Below, piece by piece: positions 1-11,291 of a stretch of 64,000 nt of DNA (its first letter is position 1; every line of letters starts with the position of its first letter). Made by a program: the position numbers and the translations under genes. This DNA is from Mediterraneibacter massiliensis. GTDB lineage: Bacteria; Bacillota; Clostridia; Lachnospirales; Lachnospiraceae. The DNA is taken from the NCBI RefSeq assembly GCF_001487105.1, contig NZ_LN912999.1, positions 1 through 64,000 on the forward strand. Direction: 5' to 3'. The notes beneath the pieces were generated by a model. That model had not been told where the DNA came from. It ran no database searches and was given only the letters and a program-made list of their open reading frames with translations.

Positions 1-2724
<2,724 letters not shown>

Positions 2725-2809
2725 AGCAAGGTGATAGGAGAATGGATGAAAAAGATCTTTTGTATGTAGTTTTGAAGGTATATAACCCTTGAAGAATGAG
2801 AGAAAAGGT

Positions 2810-2841
2810 ACCTGGAAGTTTTTACTTCTGGGTGTTTTTTT
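2810..2841 (+). terminator. Rho-independent terminator of the rRNA operon
   Basis: A 9-bp stem ACCTGGAAG / CTTCTGGGT (2810-2818 with 2825-2833, two G-U pairs) is followed by a run of seven T. It lies about 85 bases after the 23S end. No 5S rRNA sequence lies between. Confidence 0.8.
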
Positions 2842-2951
2842 GATAAATAAAAAATGATAAATATTAAACCTTTCTGACACAATTCTCCTTTTTTCTCTTA
2901 TGAAATATGGTACACTGTGGCAAGCCCATAAGGGAAAAGGAGGACAAAGAA

Positions 2952-3632
2952 ATGAAGAAAAAGAAACAGTATTGGCTTATAGCGCTGGTATGTATTATAG
3001 CAGCTGCAGCCGCAGCCGGTTATTATGTCTACATAAACCGTTTTAATGCACAGGCCTATGTAAAAGCAGTCTTGGACGTATCGTATAAAGAACAGATAAA
3101 AGAATATATAGAGCTGACAGATGCATCGGAAAAAGAGGCGAAACAGATTTTTGAAAAAAATCTGGATGTAACAATGGAAGAATTCGAGTCTTTAGAACTT
3201 CCGGAAGATCTGGCAGGAAAATATAGGGTACTCTTTGAAAATATTGCTAAGAAAGTAAATTATACAGTGGAAGAAGGAGTGAAAGATAAGGAAGGAAACT
3301 ATACGGTTAATGTCATGGTAAAACCAATTACCTTATTTGATGATACATATGACACTTTCCAGGAGAAGGCAAAAGAATATGCAGAACAGGTTTCAAATGA
3401 AGTCATGGCAGGGGGCGAGATACCGACAGACGAGCAAATGCAAAAGGAAGTGTATCAGATTTATTATGAAGTTTTGCAGAAGGCTTGTGACGAAGGATTA
3501 AAATACGGAGAAGTGGAGAATGTGACCCTGCATGTGATCAAAACAGACGGTAAGGGGTATGAGATCGCTGAGGAAGATATGAGGCGATTAGATGCGGCGA
3601 TGATTTCAGAAAATGCATTAAAAGCAGAGTAG
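2952..3632 (+). CDS. Hypothetical membrane-anchored extracytoplasmic protein
   Basis: 226 residues. The start at 2952 is chosen because it follows AAGGAGGA and begins MKKKKQYW; an upstream in-frame start at 2907 lacks a ribosome-binding site. Residues about 6-27 form one hydrophobic segment rich in Ile and Ala after a Lys-rich N-terminus, so the protein is probably an N-terminal signal anchor with the remainder outside the membrane. There is no lipobox cysteine. The rest is acidic, Glu/Lys-rich and predicted mostly helical, resembling small secreted DUF-type proteins of Lachnospiraceae. I recognise no catalytic motif and assign no function. It stands alone between the rRNA terminator and the acetyltransferase. 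Confidence 0.75.
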   Translation: MKKKKQYWLIALVCIIAAAAAAGYYVYINRFNAQAYVKAVLDVSYKEQIKEYIELTDASEKEAKQIFEKNLDVTMEEFESLELPEDLAGKYRVLFENIAKKVNYTVEEGVKDKEGNYTVNVMVKPITLFDDTYDTFQEKAKEYAEQVSNEVMAGGEIPTDEQMQKEVYQIYYEVLQKACDEGLKYGEVENVTLHVIKTDGKGYEIAEEDMRRLDAAMISENALKAE

Positions 3633-3781
3633 AAATCTTGTGTTTACATAAAATTAGGTCTGTGAATGAGGTAAATCAAAGCAAAAAATGTTATGTAGAT
3701 GGCGATTTAAATCATAGTCAGATAGGAGAAAATAGACTATACTTTTCTTAAGTGTTTATGGAGTAGAAGAGAGGTGCGGTT

Positions 3782-4396
3782 ATGACGTTTGAAGAACAGA
3801 AAGCAAGAATTTTATCTGGCAGAATGTACAATGATCTGACGCCGGAACTGGTTGAGGCAAGACGAAGAGCGGTGGAAGTGACAGAGGAATACAATGCAAG
3901 TTACGGAAAAGCTTCGGAAGTAAGGGAAGCAATCCTGCGCAGATTGGTCAGACATGCAGGGGAGGGAGCTTTTTTCGAACCAGATTTTCATTGTGAATTT
4001 GGTTTCAACATTACATTGGGGAAAAACTTTTATGCTAATTTTGGCTGTATACTTTTGGATCCAGGTGAGATTATCATAGGAGATCATGTGCTGTTTGGTC
4101 CTCGTGTTTCTATCTATACATCTCGTCATGCTTATGATGCGCGGGAGAGAGCAGCAGGAGCCTGCTTTGCGAAACCAGTAAAGATAGGAAATAATGTATG
4201 GGTGGGTGGTGGTGTCCACATGGATCATGGGATTACTATAGGAGATAATACGATTATTGGAGCCGGCAGCGTAATTACCAGGGATATTCCGGCAAACGTA
4301 GTGGCAGCGGGAGCGCCGTGTCGAGTAATTCGAGAGATAAGAGAGGACGAGAAGACGGATTATCTGGATAGTCTTGAAAAAGAATACAGTTTGTGA
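3782..4396 (+). CDS. Maltose/galactoside-type sugar O-acetyltransferase
   Basis: 204 residues, the usual length for Maa/LacA acetyltransferases, which move acetyl from acetyl-CoA to a sugar hydroxyl in the cytoplasm. The N-terminal cap (about residues 4-55, with the typical GRMYND) is followed by left-handed beta-helix hexapeptide repeats (about 70-185). The probable catalytic His lies in SRHAYDARERAAG, where the family usually has HPLD. The C-terminal AGSVITRDIPANVVAAGAPC matches the CoA-binding end of the family. GAGGTG precedes the ATG. The next gene starts 17 bases downstream, so the two are probably cotranscribed. The physiological sugar is unknown. Confidence 0.92.
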   Translation: MTFEEQKARILSGRMYNDLTPELVEARRRAVEVTEEYNASYGKASEVREAILRRLVRHAGEGAFFEPDFHCEFGFNITLGKNFYANFGCILLDPGEIIIGDHVLFGPRVSIYTSRHAYDARERAAGACFAKPVKIGNNVWVGGGVHMDHGITIGDNTIIGAGSVITRDIPANVVAAGAPCRVIREIREDEKTDYLDSLEKEYSL

Positions 4397-4413
4397 AAGA
4401 AAAGAGGGAAAAT

Positions 4414-5241
4414 ATGAAAACGTTATATGTCTCAGATCTGGATGGTACATTGTTTAATAGTAAAAAAGAAATAAGTGCGAGAAGTGTTGAACTGTTGAAT
4501 GGATGTATAGAAAGAGGAATGTTATTTTCTGTGGCGACAGCTAGAATGCCGTATGGATGTGATTATCGGCTGGATGCACTTAAAATGAGTACACCGGGAA
4601 TATTGACAAACGGTGTGTTTATCTATGACTTTCGAAACAGGGAATTTTTACACGCGGAGATGATTCCGAGACAGGCGGCAGAAAAAGTTACAGAAGCCTT
4701 TCAAAGATGCGGTTTAGAATGTTTTATGTATATTCTGACAGGAAATAGGATAAGATTATATTATGGAAGCGAAAAACTAAAGGAACAGACACAGTATTAC
4801 AGTAACCGTGCGTTGGAAGAATGCGAGGAAGTCGCTTATACAAAAGATTACAGGGCTGAAATGGACAAGGGCGGCGTATTTTACTTTGCATTGACGGGAA
4901 ACCAGGAAGAACTGACTCCGGTAAAAGAAGAAATAGAAAAAATATCGGGAGTAAGCATCGCGTTTTATCTGAATATATACAATGGAATGTATTGTATGGA
5001 AATATTCAGCGAAAAAGCAAGCAAGAAAAATGCGTTGCTGCGACTGAAAGAAATGGTGGGATGCGAAGAACTTGTCGTATTTGGCGATAATTATAACGAT
5101 GTTCCCATGATAGAAATCGCGGACAGGAGTTATGCTCCGGAAAACGCTCTGGAGGAGATTAAACAAATGGTGACAGGAGTTCTTCCAGATTGTGATCATG
5201 ATGGTGTGGCAGAATTTCTTAACAATGAACAAAGAATGTAA
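4414..5241 (+). CDS. Cof-type HAD-IIB sugar-phosphatase
   Basis: 275 residues. The ATG at 4414 follows GAGGGA at good spacing; an in-frame GTG at 4393 overlaps the previous stop and lacks a site. HAD motif I is DLDGTLFNS at the N-terminus, giving nucleophile and acid-base Asp. Motif IV is GDNYNDVPM near the C-terminus. The region between them is the large C2B cap typical of the Cof family. These enzymes dephosphorylate sugar phosphates or small phosphometabolites; the substrate cannot be read from sequence. It lies directly after the acetyltransferase, and a strong terminator follows 7 bases after the stop. Confidence 0.93.
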   Translation: MKTLYVSDLDGTLFNSKKEISARSVELLNGCIERGMLFSVATARMPYGCDYRLDALKMSTPGILTNGVFIYDFRNREFLHAEMIPRQAAEKVTEAFQRCGLECFMYILTGNRIRLYYGSEKLKEQTQYYSNRALEECEEVAYTKDYRAEMDKGGVFYFALTGNQEELTPVKEEIEKISGVSIAFYLNIYNGMYCMEIFSEKASKKNALLRLKEMVGCEELVVFGDNYNDVPMIEIADRSYAPENALEEIKQMVTGVLPDCDHDGVAEFLNNEQRM

Positions 5242-5247
5242 TAAAGG

Positions 5248-5284
5248 CGGCAATCCAAGTAATAGAAAGGGATTGCCGTTTTGT
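5248..5284 (+). terminator. Rho-independent terminator after the HAD phosphatase
   Basis: Perfect 9-bp inverted repeat CGGCAATCC / GGATTGCCG (5248-5256 with 5270-5278) followed by TTTTGTTT. Confidence 0.9.
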
Positions 5285-5321
5285 TTATAACGATTTTAAA
5301 TAATTCTATTTCTAATAGGTA

Positions 5322-5370
5322 AAAAAGAAGAGGATGGAGCGCCGTTTTGGCACACCATCCTCTTCTTTTT
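5322..5370. terminator. Bidirectional terminator between convergent genes
   Basis: A perfect 16-bp stem AAAAAGAAGAGGATGG (5322-5337) pairs with 5355-5370. It has A-runs on one side and T-runs on the other, so it can stop transcription from both strands. It abuts the stop codon of the minus-strand dehydratase. Confidence 0.85.
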
Positions 5371-7039
5371 AATCCCAGCTCTGCATAGCAGCTCCTTTTT
5401 CCGGGGGAAGACAATTTTTGGCATATGTTCTCATGAATCCCTTTTTCCTTTTTGGTTCGGGAAGAACAAGATTTTTTCTTCTCTTTTCGAGTTCTTCTTC
5501 AGATACGTCCAGTTTCAAAGAACGGTTTGGTATATCAATCTCAATCATATCATCGTCTTTAATCAGAGCGATTGCTCCGCCGATTGCCGCCTCAGGAGAC
5601 ACGTGCCCGATAATAGGACCGTGGCAGAATCCTGAGAAACGTCCGTCCGTGATTAAGGAAACACTTTCATCCAGACCGAGGTTAACAATCGCCTCTGTTG
5701 CTTCCATGACTTCTACCATGCCCGGAGCACCAACAGGTCCTACATTTCGGACAACGACGACATCGCCGGGCTGTACTTTTTCAGAGATGATTGCCTGATG
5801 AGCTTCAGAATCGCTCTGGTATACTTTGGCTGTTCCCCTGAAGTGGAGCATGCTTTTCTTAACTGTAGACGAGCGTACCACAGAACCATTGGGCGCAAGA
5901 TTCCCTTTTAAAATACAGAGTCCGCCGTTTTCCGAGATTGGATTTTTCATAGAACGGATAACGTCGCTTGGACAACTATTTACATGTTCGAGAATTTCAC
6001 CAAGAGTCTGTCCGTTTACGTTCAGACATTCCTTATGGATCAGAGGTTCCAGTTGTTTGAAGAGTTGGGGAACACCTCCTGCAAAGTGCAGGTCATCTAC
6101 GGCATAAATACCACTGGGTCGCACATTGGCGATACAGGGAGTTGTGCGGTTGAATTTTTCAAATTCATCAGCTGTCATATCAATACCCAGTTCATTTGCA
6201 AGTGCCGGGATGTGCATGACTGCATTGGTAGATCCACCGATGGCAAGATCCATGCGGATTGCATTTTCCAGTGCTTCTCTTGTGATGATCTTTGAAGGAG
6301 TTAGATCTTCAAAGACCATTTCAACGATCCTGCGTCCGATATGTTTGCAGCTTACGATTTTATCGGTATAGACTGCTGGAATTGTTGAAGAACCGGGCAG
6401 AGTCATGCCGAGCGCCTCAGTTAAGATCTGCATGGTGTTGGCGGTCCCCATATTAGAGCAGGCCCCCATGGACGGACAAGCCTGGCATTCTGCCTGAAGG
6501 ATTGCTTCTTTGTCTGCGTTTCCCTTTGAAATCTGTCCATAGGAAAATTCTGTTACGTCACATTGAAGGAACTGCTTTCCGTTTAGGCGACCTGAGAGCA
6601 TTGGACCGCCTGTGCAGCAGATTGTGGGAATATCCAGGCGTGCTGCAGCAAGCAAAGTGCCCGGAACGATATTGTCACATCCGGAAAGCAGTACAAGACC
6701 ATCGAAATGTTGTACACTTGCGACTACCTCAATTCCGGCAGCTACAATGTCCCTCATGGCGAGATCCATACACATAGTATCTGATCCGATAGCGACCTCT
6801 GCGCAGGTAGAGGGAAGACCAAATTCAAAAGGAATTCCGCCTGCTTGCCAGATAGCAGATTTGACCGCATCTGCCAGTTCACGAAGATGAGCATGTCCGG
6901 CTGAGTTTTCACTGAAAGTGTTTCCAATACCGATATGTGGTCGGTTAAGGTCTTGAGGGTCATATCCACTTCCCTTGTATACGGAACGTGAATGTGCGGC
7001 GGCATCGCCGACAAAATATTTTTGTGTAAATTCTTTCAT
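5369..7039 (-). CDS. IlvD/Edd-family dehydratase (dihydroxy-acid or sugar-acid dehydratase)
   Basis: 556 residues, normal for the family, which dehydrates dihydroxy acids or aldonic acids to 2-keto acids using an Fe-S cluster and Mg. LLSGCDNIVPG (Cys121) and CPSMGACSNMGTANTM (Cys194) carry two of the usual cluster ligands. The first cysteine expected in NTPC-x2-HL is absent: the segment reads NTFSENSAGHAHL, with Gly48 in the Cys place. The C-terminal GRFSGFCHGPIIGHVSPEA is typical. The start overlaps the AraC stop by 4 bases (ATGA), so the two are translationally coupled. The neighbouring aldolase, isomerase and kinase favour a sugar-acid substrate over branched-chain amino acid synthesis, but this is inference. 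Confidence 0.85.
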   Translation of the reverse strand: MKEFTQKYFVGDAAAHSRSVYKGSGYDPQDLNRPHIGIGNTFSENSAGHAHLRELADAVKSAIWQAGGIPFEFGLPSTCAEVAIGSDTMCMDLAMRDIVAAGIEVVASVQHFDGLVLLSGCDNIVPGTLLAAARLDIPTICCTGGPMLSGRLNGKQFLQCDVTEFSYGQISKGNADKEAILQAECQACPSMGACSNMGTANTMQILTEALGMTLPGSSTIPAVYTDKIVSCKHIGRRIVEMVFEDLTPSKIITREALENAIRMDLAIGGSTNAVMHIPALANELGIDMTADEFEKFNRTTPCIANVRPSGIYAVDDLHFAGGVPQLFKQLEPLIHKECLNVNGQTLGEILEHVNSCPSDVIRSMKNPISENGGLCILKGNLAPNGSVVRSSTVKKSMLHFRGTAKVYQSDSEAHQAIISEKVQPGDVVVVRNVGPVGAPGMVEVMEATEAIVNLGLDESVSLITDGRFSGFCHGPIIGHVSPEAAIGGAIALIKDDDMIEIDIPNRSLKLDVSEEELEKRRKNLVLPEPKRKKGFMRTYAKNCLPPEKGAAMQSWD

Positions 7040-7911
7040 AGGGATATCTCCTTTTCTTTTGATTCTTTGTAGTCGGCAGGACTTGTTCCGGTAACATTTT
7101 TGAATGTTCGATAAAAATGGTTGTAATTGTTAAAGCCGACTTCCTTACTGACAGCGGTGATCGACATTGGTCCTTTTAAAAGAAGTTTGGCCTTGTCGAT
7201 ACGCTTGTTGATGATGTATTTGTTTAATGTTGTGCCGGTGTAACGCTTAAACATCCGACTTAGATGAAATGTGCTGAAGCTGACATATTCAGAGAGCGTC
7301 TCTAGGGAAAGATCCTCGGCAATATGGGCATCGATATAACCGATCAGTTTTGTGACAACTTCCATGCTTCTGGAATCGGTGGAACTGATTTCCTGACCGG
7401 TGTAAAAAATGTCGTAAATATGGGCGAATACTTCGAGAATCATAGCTTTTTCCAGAATATCCCTCCCATTTTGGACATTGAGAGACTCATGTTTGTTATA
7501 AATCGTTACGAAAGCTTTAATTTGTTCAGGGGTGAGTGGTCTGGAATATTTGACGTCTGCACATCCTGAAAAGATGTTAAATAGATTCGTATTCTCTGAA
7601 CAGGCAAAAAGGAGGAGGCTGGAATCAAAAGAGATACAGTATCTCGTGTAAGGCTCTTTGCAGGTAATGTGGATCTGATGTGGATCAAACATATTGATCA
7701 ATACGAGACAACCCTGCATCAGGGTACGTTTCTGCCCATTGATCATGATATCTCCGATGATGCCATTTGCAGTTTCACACAGATAGAATTGGACTTCATA
7801 GAAATCATGATAGTGAAGTTCTTTTGTGAATTCATGGGATGCATCCCGTTTTGTAATACAATAATGACCATTATAAACATCTGCCTGCGATAGAAACAAT
7901 GCTTTATCCAT
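7036..7911 (-). CDS. AraC-family transcriptional regulator with cupin-like N-terminal domain
   Basis: 291 residues. The start at 7911 follows AAAGGAGG at 8-base spacing and is preferred over an in-frame ATG at 7968. The N-terminal part (about 20-140, with FTKELHYHDFYEVQFYL) looks like the AraC sugar-sensing cupin. The last 100 residues hold two helix-turn-helix units, with the family signature FNNYNHFYRTFKNVTGTSPA in the second. It is translationally coupled to the dehydratase downstream and faces the catabolic operon at 8230. A direct-repeat site at 8011-8039 in the shared intergenic region is a candidate operator. Confidence 0.93.
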   Translation of the reverse strand: MDKALFLSQADVYNGHYCITKRDASHEFTKELHYHDFYEVQFYLCETANGIIGDIMINGQKRTLMQGCLVLINMFDPHQIHITCKEPYTRYCISFDSSLLLFACSENTNLFNIFSGCADVKYSRPLTPEQIKAFVTIYNKHESLNVQNGRDILEKAMILEVFAHIYDIFYTGQEISSTDSRSMEVVTKLIGYIDAHIAEDLSLETLSEYVSFSTFHLSRMFKRYTGTTLNKYIINKRIDKAKLLLKGPMSITAVSKEVGFNNYNHFYRTFKNVTGTSPADYKESKEKEISL

Positions 7912-8010
7912 ATGGAAACAACCTCCTTTTTGTAAACAGTAAAAGCAATAATTGTTATAGGAAATCATAGCACAACGGAAATAGATTCACAATTAAAAGA
8001 TACTAAAATA

Positions 8011-8039
8011 GCAAGATATGTAATGCATATGGCAAGATA
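8011..8039 (+). promoter_or_regulatory. Candidate AraC-type direct-repeat operator, site 1
   Basis: GCAAGATA occurs at 8011-8018 and again at 8032-8039, 21 bases apart, which is two helical turns. It lies in the 318-bp divergent region between the AraC gene and the operon at 8230. Three related sites occur near 15331, 17681 and 20272. The rest of 7912-8229 is A+T-rich and holds no gene. A weak promoter-like pair TCGACA (8119) and GATAAT (8141), 16 bases apart, could drive the operon. Confidence 0.5.
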
Positions 8040-8229
8040 ATGCAGAACATAAAAAGATATATTATTAGGAAGAAACAGACGAAAGCAAAATAAGTAATAC
8101 CACGGGCAATATACTTAATCGACAAGGAATGTAGACAGAGGATAATATAAGAGTGTGCTAAGCAAAAGCAATAATTGAGGAGTAAGAAAAGAGACGGAGA
8201 AACAAAAAAAGAAAAGGAGATGTGTTGAA

Positions 8230-8895
8230 ATGTCAGAATTGATCGTCATGTTGACAAACAACGATGTAACAGTACCAAATGCAAGGGAAACTTTTGAGGA
8301 GTGCAAAGATATGCCGGTGAAATACTGGGGATATAAAGATCACGGTATGGAACCGACGAAGATGAAAGAACTTGCACAGTATATGAAAGAAAATGGAAAG
8401 ATAACATTCCTTGAAGTTGTGAGCTACACGGAGGAAGAGTGTATGAGAGGAGCAAAACTAGCTGTTGAATGTGGGTTTGATTATCTGATCGGAACACTTT
8501 TCTACGATAGTGTATATGAGTACATAAAAACGACAGACTTAAAATACTGCCCATTTGCCGGAAAAGTTTCGCAGAACCCGAGCATTCTTCAAGGGACAGC
8601 TCAAGAGATGCTGGATCAGGAAGCGATGTTTGCAGAAAAAGGGTGCGATGGAACAGATTTGCTTGGCTACAGATATGTGGACGGTGATCCGACAGCGCTT
8701 TCGGCAGAGTATGTTGCAAAGGCTAAAAAGCCGGTGATCCTCGCAGGCAGTGTCGGCAGCGATGAGAGAGTGGCAGAGGTGCTGAAGATGAACCCATGGA
8801 CATTTACGATGGGAAGCGCACTATTTAATAAGAACTTTGTAAAGGACGGAACTTTCCGTGAGAATCTGGAGTATGTGTTAGGACTGCTCAAATAA
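8230..8895 (+). CDS. TIM-barrel protein with a phosphate-binding C-terminal motif, function unknown
   Basis: 221 residues, cytoplasmic. Alternating beta strands and helices end in AGSVGS (172-177) and TMGSALF (193-199). This pair of Gly-rich turns is the phosphate grip of ribulose-phosphate-binding barrels such as KDPG aldolase, HisA or NanE-type epimerases. KYWGYKDHGM (31-40) near strand 2 looks conserved-like but I cannot assign it. AAGGAGA precedes the ATG. As first gene of an operon with an aldolase, a sugar isomerase and a sugar kinase, it is probably a sugar-phosphate epimerase, aldolase or decarboxylase. That role is inference. Confidence 0.7.
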   Translation: MSELIVMLTNNDVTVPNARETFEECKDMPVKYWGYKDHGMEPTKMKELAQYMKENGKITFLEVVSYTEEECMRGAKLAVECGFDYLIGTLFYDSVYEYIKTTDLKYCPFAGKVSQNPSILQGTAQEMLDQEAMFAEKGCDGTDLLGYRYVDGDPTALSAEYVAKAKKPVILAGSVGSDERVAEVLKMNPWTFTMGSALFNKNFVKDGTFRENLEYVLGLLK

Positions 8896-8986
8896 AAGAA
8901 ATGTTTCCTTTCGCTTCCGGGAGGATCATTATAAAGAAATATTTTTAATCTTTTAGTTTATTTATCAGAACATAGGAGGACAAAAA

Positions 8987-9874
8987 ATGAAGAAATCAAT
9001 TGTATTCAAAGGAGTATTTCCGGCACTGATCACACCTTTCAAGGCTGATGGCAGCATTGATCTTGAAGGATTAAAAGAAAGTGTGAAGTATTACATGAGC
9101 GTAGGCTGCGCAGGCGTATGCTTCAGCGGGTCCAGCGGCGAGCACGCATTTCTTTCAAGAGAAGAGAGAATCGAAGGAATTAAAGCGTGCCGTGAGGTGA
9201 TCGGAAATGGTTATGTGATAGCTGGGGCAGGTGCGCTGACGACTGCAGAAACTTTGGAACTTGTAAAAGATGTGAAAAATGCGGGAGCTGATGCTGCTCT
9301 TGTACTTTCCCCGATCGGCAATACAACAGCAGATGGCATGGTGAAACATTATGAGACACTGGGAACAGTCGGTATTCCACTTCTTCTTTACAATCATCCG
9401 GCAGCTACAGGCATTACGATTGACATAGATATGTTTGATCGTCTCATCCAGATTCCGAATGTAGTAGGTATGAAAGAGACAAGCGGAAGCCTTCCATTCC
9501 TGGCAGAGATTCTGAGAAGATACAGTACAGATGAGATTACTTTATTCACGGGTTGCGATGACTTAACACTCCCATCCTGTGCGATCGGATTAAAGGCAAT
9601 CATCCTTGCTACAGCAAATGTAGCGCCAAAGCAGGTGATCGATATTATGGATCTTGTGAATGAAGGAAAGATCGAGGAGGCACAGAAGATCTATTGGAAT
9701 CTTGCCCCGCTGACTCGCGTCATCGGAGATGAGGCAAACTTCCCATCACTTCTTAAGAAAGCGACAGAGATGATGGGTCATGCAGCAGGAGATCCAAGAC
9801 TTCCAATGATCCCGGCAACGGCAGAGCAGGAGGCAGAAATAGAAGAAGCATTGAAGATTGCAGGTTTAAAATAG
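8987..9874 (+). CDS. DHDPS/NAL-superfamily aldolase (keto-sugar-acid aldolase type)
   Basis: 295 residues, a class I aldolase TIM barrel. Lys163 in VVGMKETSG is the Schiff-base lysine and Tyr135 in LLLYNHPAATG is the catalytic tyrosine. The GTTGE motif of true DapA is changed to GSSGE (48-52), which argues for another substrate than pyruvate plus aspartate semialdehyde. A genuine dapA exists elsewhere in the window at 27237. Likely reactions are retro-aldol cleavage of a 2-keto-3-deoxy sugar acid or 4-hydroxy-2-oxoglutarate, consistent with the dehydratase and isomerase beside it. AGGAGG precedes the start. Confidence 0.88.
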   Translation: MKKSIVFKGVFPALITPFKADGSIDLEGLKESVKYYMSVGCAGVCFSGSSGEHAFLSREERIEGIKACREVIGNGYVIAGAGALTTAETLELVKDVKNAGADAALVLSPIGNTTADGMVKHYETLGTVGIPLLLYNHPAATGITIDIDMFDRLIQIPNVVGMKETSGSLPFLAEILRRYSTDEITLFTGCDDLTLPSCAIGLKAIILATANVAPKQVIDIMDLVNEGKIEEAQKIYWNLAPLTRVIGDEANFPSLLKKATEMMGHAAGDPRLPMIPATAEQEAEIEEALKIAGLK

Positions 9875-9890
9875 AGAAAGAAAAACTGAT

Positions 9891-9920
9891 TGGGAATGCC
9901 ACCCTCCCGAGGCGTTCCCA
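9891..9920 (+). other. Intercistronic RNA hairpin
   Basis: TGGGAATGCC (9891-9900) pairs with GGCGTTCCCA (9911-9920) over 10 bp with one G-U pair. There is no T-run, so it is not a classical terminator. It sits between the aldolase stop and the isomerase ribosome-binding site and may stabilise mRNA or tune expression. Confidence 0.6.
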
Positions 9921-9937
9921 GGAAAGGGGTAGGTAAT

Positions 9938-11275
9938 ATGAAAAAAATCAAGATTGGTCTGGTTGCAGTAGCAAGTCCGGTAGAGTCCGGAGGGGAGAGA
10001 GGAGACCATCTTCTCGCAAGAGCAAAAAAGGCGATCACGGATGCCGGCATGGAAGTAGTGACATATCCTGAACTGATCTGGGACGCTGCTGCGGCAATCG
10101 ATGCATGCGCAAAACTGAAAGAGGAGAAAATCAATTCTCTTGTTGTTATGGACATCACATGGGTTGTTGATTCTATGAAATATATCTTCACAACACAACT
10201 TCAGGTGCCGACTGTATACTGGGCAGTTCCATATACAGAGACATTTTCTATCGGCTGTATTCAGCATTACGGCTCCATCCTGAAGGCGATGGGATTTACA
10301 TATGGTTATGTATATGGACTTCCGGAAGAGGCGGAAGTGATCGAGGGAATCCGCACGTATGCAAAAGTTGGAGCTGCAGTAGAAAATACAAAGAACATGA
10401 TCATCGGACTTGCAGGTCCGAGACAGACATGGAGAGTGGCAGGTCCACAGGACATGAGTAAAGAAGAATGGGATTTCACGATCAAGACGGGTGTATCTTT
10501 TGTTCATATTGAGATGGAAGAAATTACAGAGATTGCAGATCAGATTTCGGATGCCGATGCTGCTGTGACTTTGGAAGGGCTGAAAAAGAGAAGTGGGAAG
10601 TCGGTTGCTTCTGATGCGGCTCTCCTCTATAATGCAAAAGTCTATATGGCGACAAAAGAGATTATTGCAAAATACCAATTGACTTCCCTTGCAGCAGAGT
10701 GTTATCCAAATTACGGAGGATTGATGAATCTGATCGCTTCCTGGCTGGGAGATGAAGGCTTCTATCTGGATACAGAAGGAGATTTGGGGCATACCTTTAT
10801 CATCAATACTCTGAATCAGTTTGCCGGAGGCGGAGTTGTCGCCCTCGGAGAAGCAGGGAGCATTGATGAAAAGAGAAATCTTATTCCAGTCGCTCACGAA
10901 GGAAGTACACCGATGTCTCTGGCCGATGACCTAAGCAGGGCACAGATCAATCCGAGTGGAGAGTTAGGTACATTTGTCGGAGTTCCTCACAAGGCATTCG
11001 ATACAGTAACGACTTGCGCAATCGTAGGAAATGGTGGAAAATATAAAGTATTTGTCGCAAAAGGAAGAACTTTGGGCGTAACCCATGAAGAGTGGGTAGA
11101 AGGCGGATCAAAGCTGCTGGTAAACCTTCAGTATGATGTGCCGGCGCGTTCTGTGATCGATCAGCTCATCAAGGGCGGTATGGATCATCATTTTGTGATC
11201 AAGGAAGGAGACTATACAAAAGAGATGGAAGCATTCTGTGATTACATGGGATTTGACATATTGAAATTAAATTGA
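9938..11275 (+). CDS. L-fucose/L-arabinose isomerase-family protein
   Basis: 445 residues. The start at 9938 follows GGGGTAGG; an upstream ATG at 9890 lies inside the hairpin. The protein has the three-domain FucI-like fold. The N-terminal Rossmann-type part includes VVMDITWVVDS. The middle part has AAECYPNYGG and LGEAGSIDEKRN, where metal-binding acids are expected. The C-terminal domain ends GMDHHFVIKEGDYTKE, matching the conserved HH-x-x-GD region of fucose isomerases. It should interconvert an aldose and a ketose, feeding the FGGY kinase downstream. The sugar is unknown. Confidence 0.82.
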   Translation: MKKIKIGLVAVASPVESGGERGDHLLARAKKAITDAGMEVVTYPELIWDAAAAIDACAKLKEEKINSLVVMDITWVVDSMKYIFTTQLQVPTVYWAVPYTETFSIGCIQHYGSILKAMGFTYGYVYGLPEEAEVIEGIRTYAKVGAAVENTKNMIIGLAGPRQTWRVAGPQDMSKEEWDFTIKTGVSFVHIEMEEITEIADQISDADAAVTLEGLKKRSGKSVASDAALLYNAKVYMATKEIIAKYQLTSLAAECYPNYGGLMNLIASWLGDEGFYLDTEGDLGHTFIINTLNQFAGGGVVALGEAGSIDEKRNLIPVAHEGSTPMSLADDLSRAQINPSGELGTFVGVPHKAFDTVTTCAIVGNGGKYKVFVAKGRTLGVTHEEWVEGGSKLLVNLQYDVPARSVIDQLIKGGMDHHFVIKEGDYTKEMEAFCDYMGFDILKLN

Positions 11276-11291
11276 TAATTTTCTATTTTTT

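Noticed and set aside
2874..2916. CTGACA and TACACT as promoter of the gene at 2952
   Set aside because: The gap is 31 bases, too long for a sigma-70 promoter.
9866..10897. 343-codon minus-strand frame opposite the FucI-like gene
   Set aside because: It is the complement of a well-supported isomerase gene, has no ribosome-binding site and is rich in Cys, His and Arg as antisense frames are.
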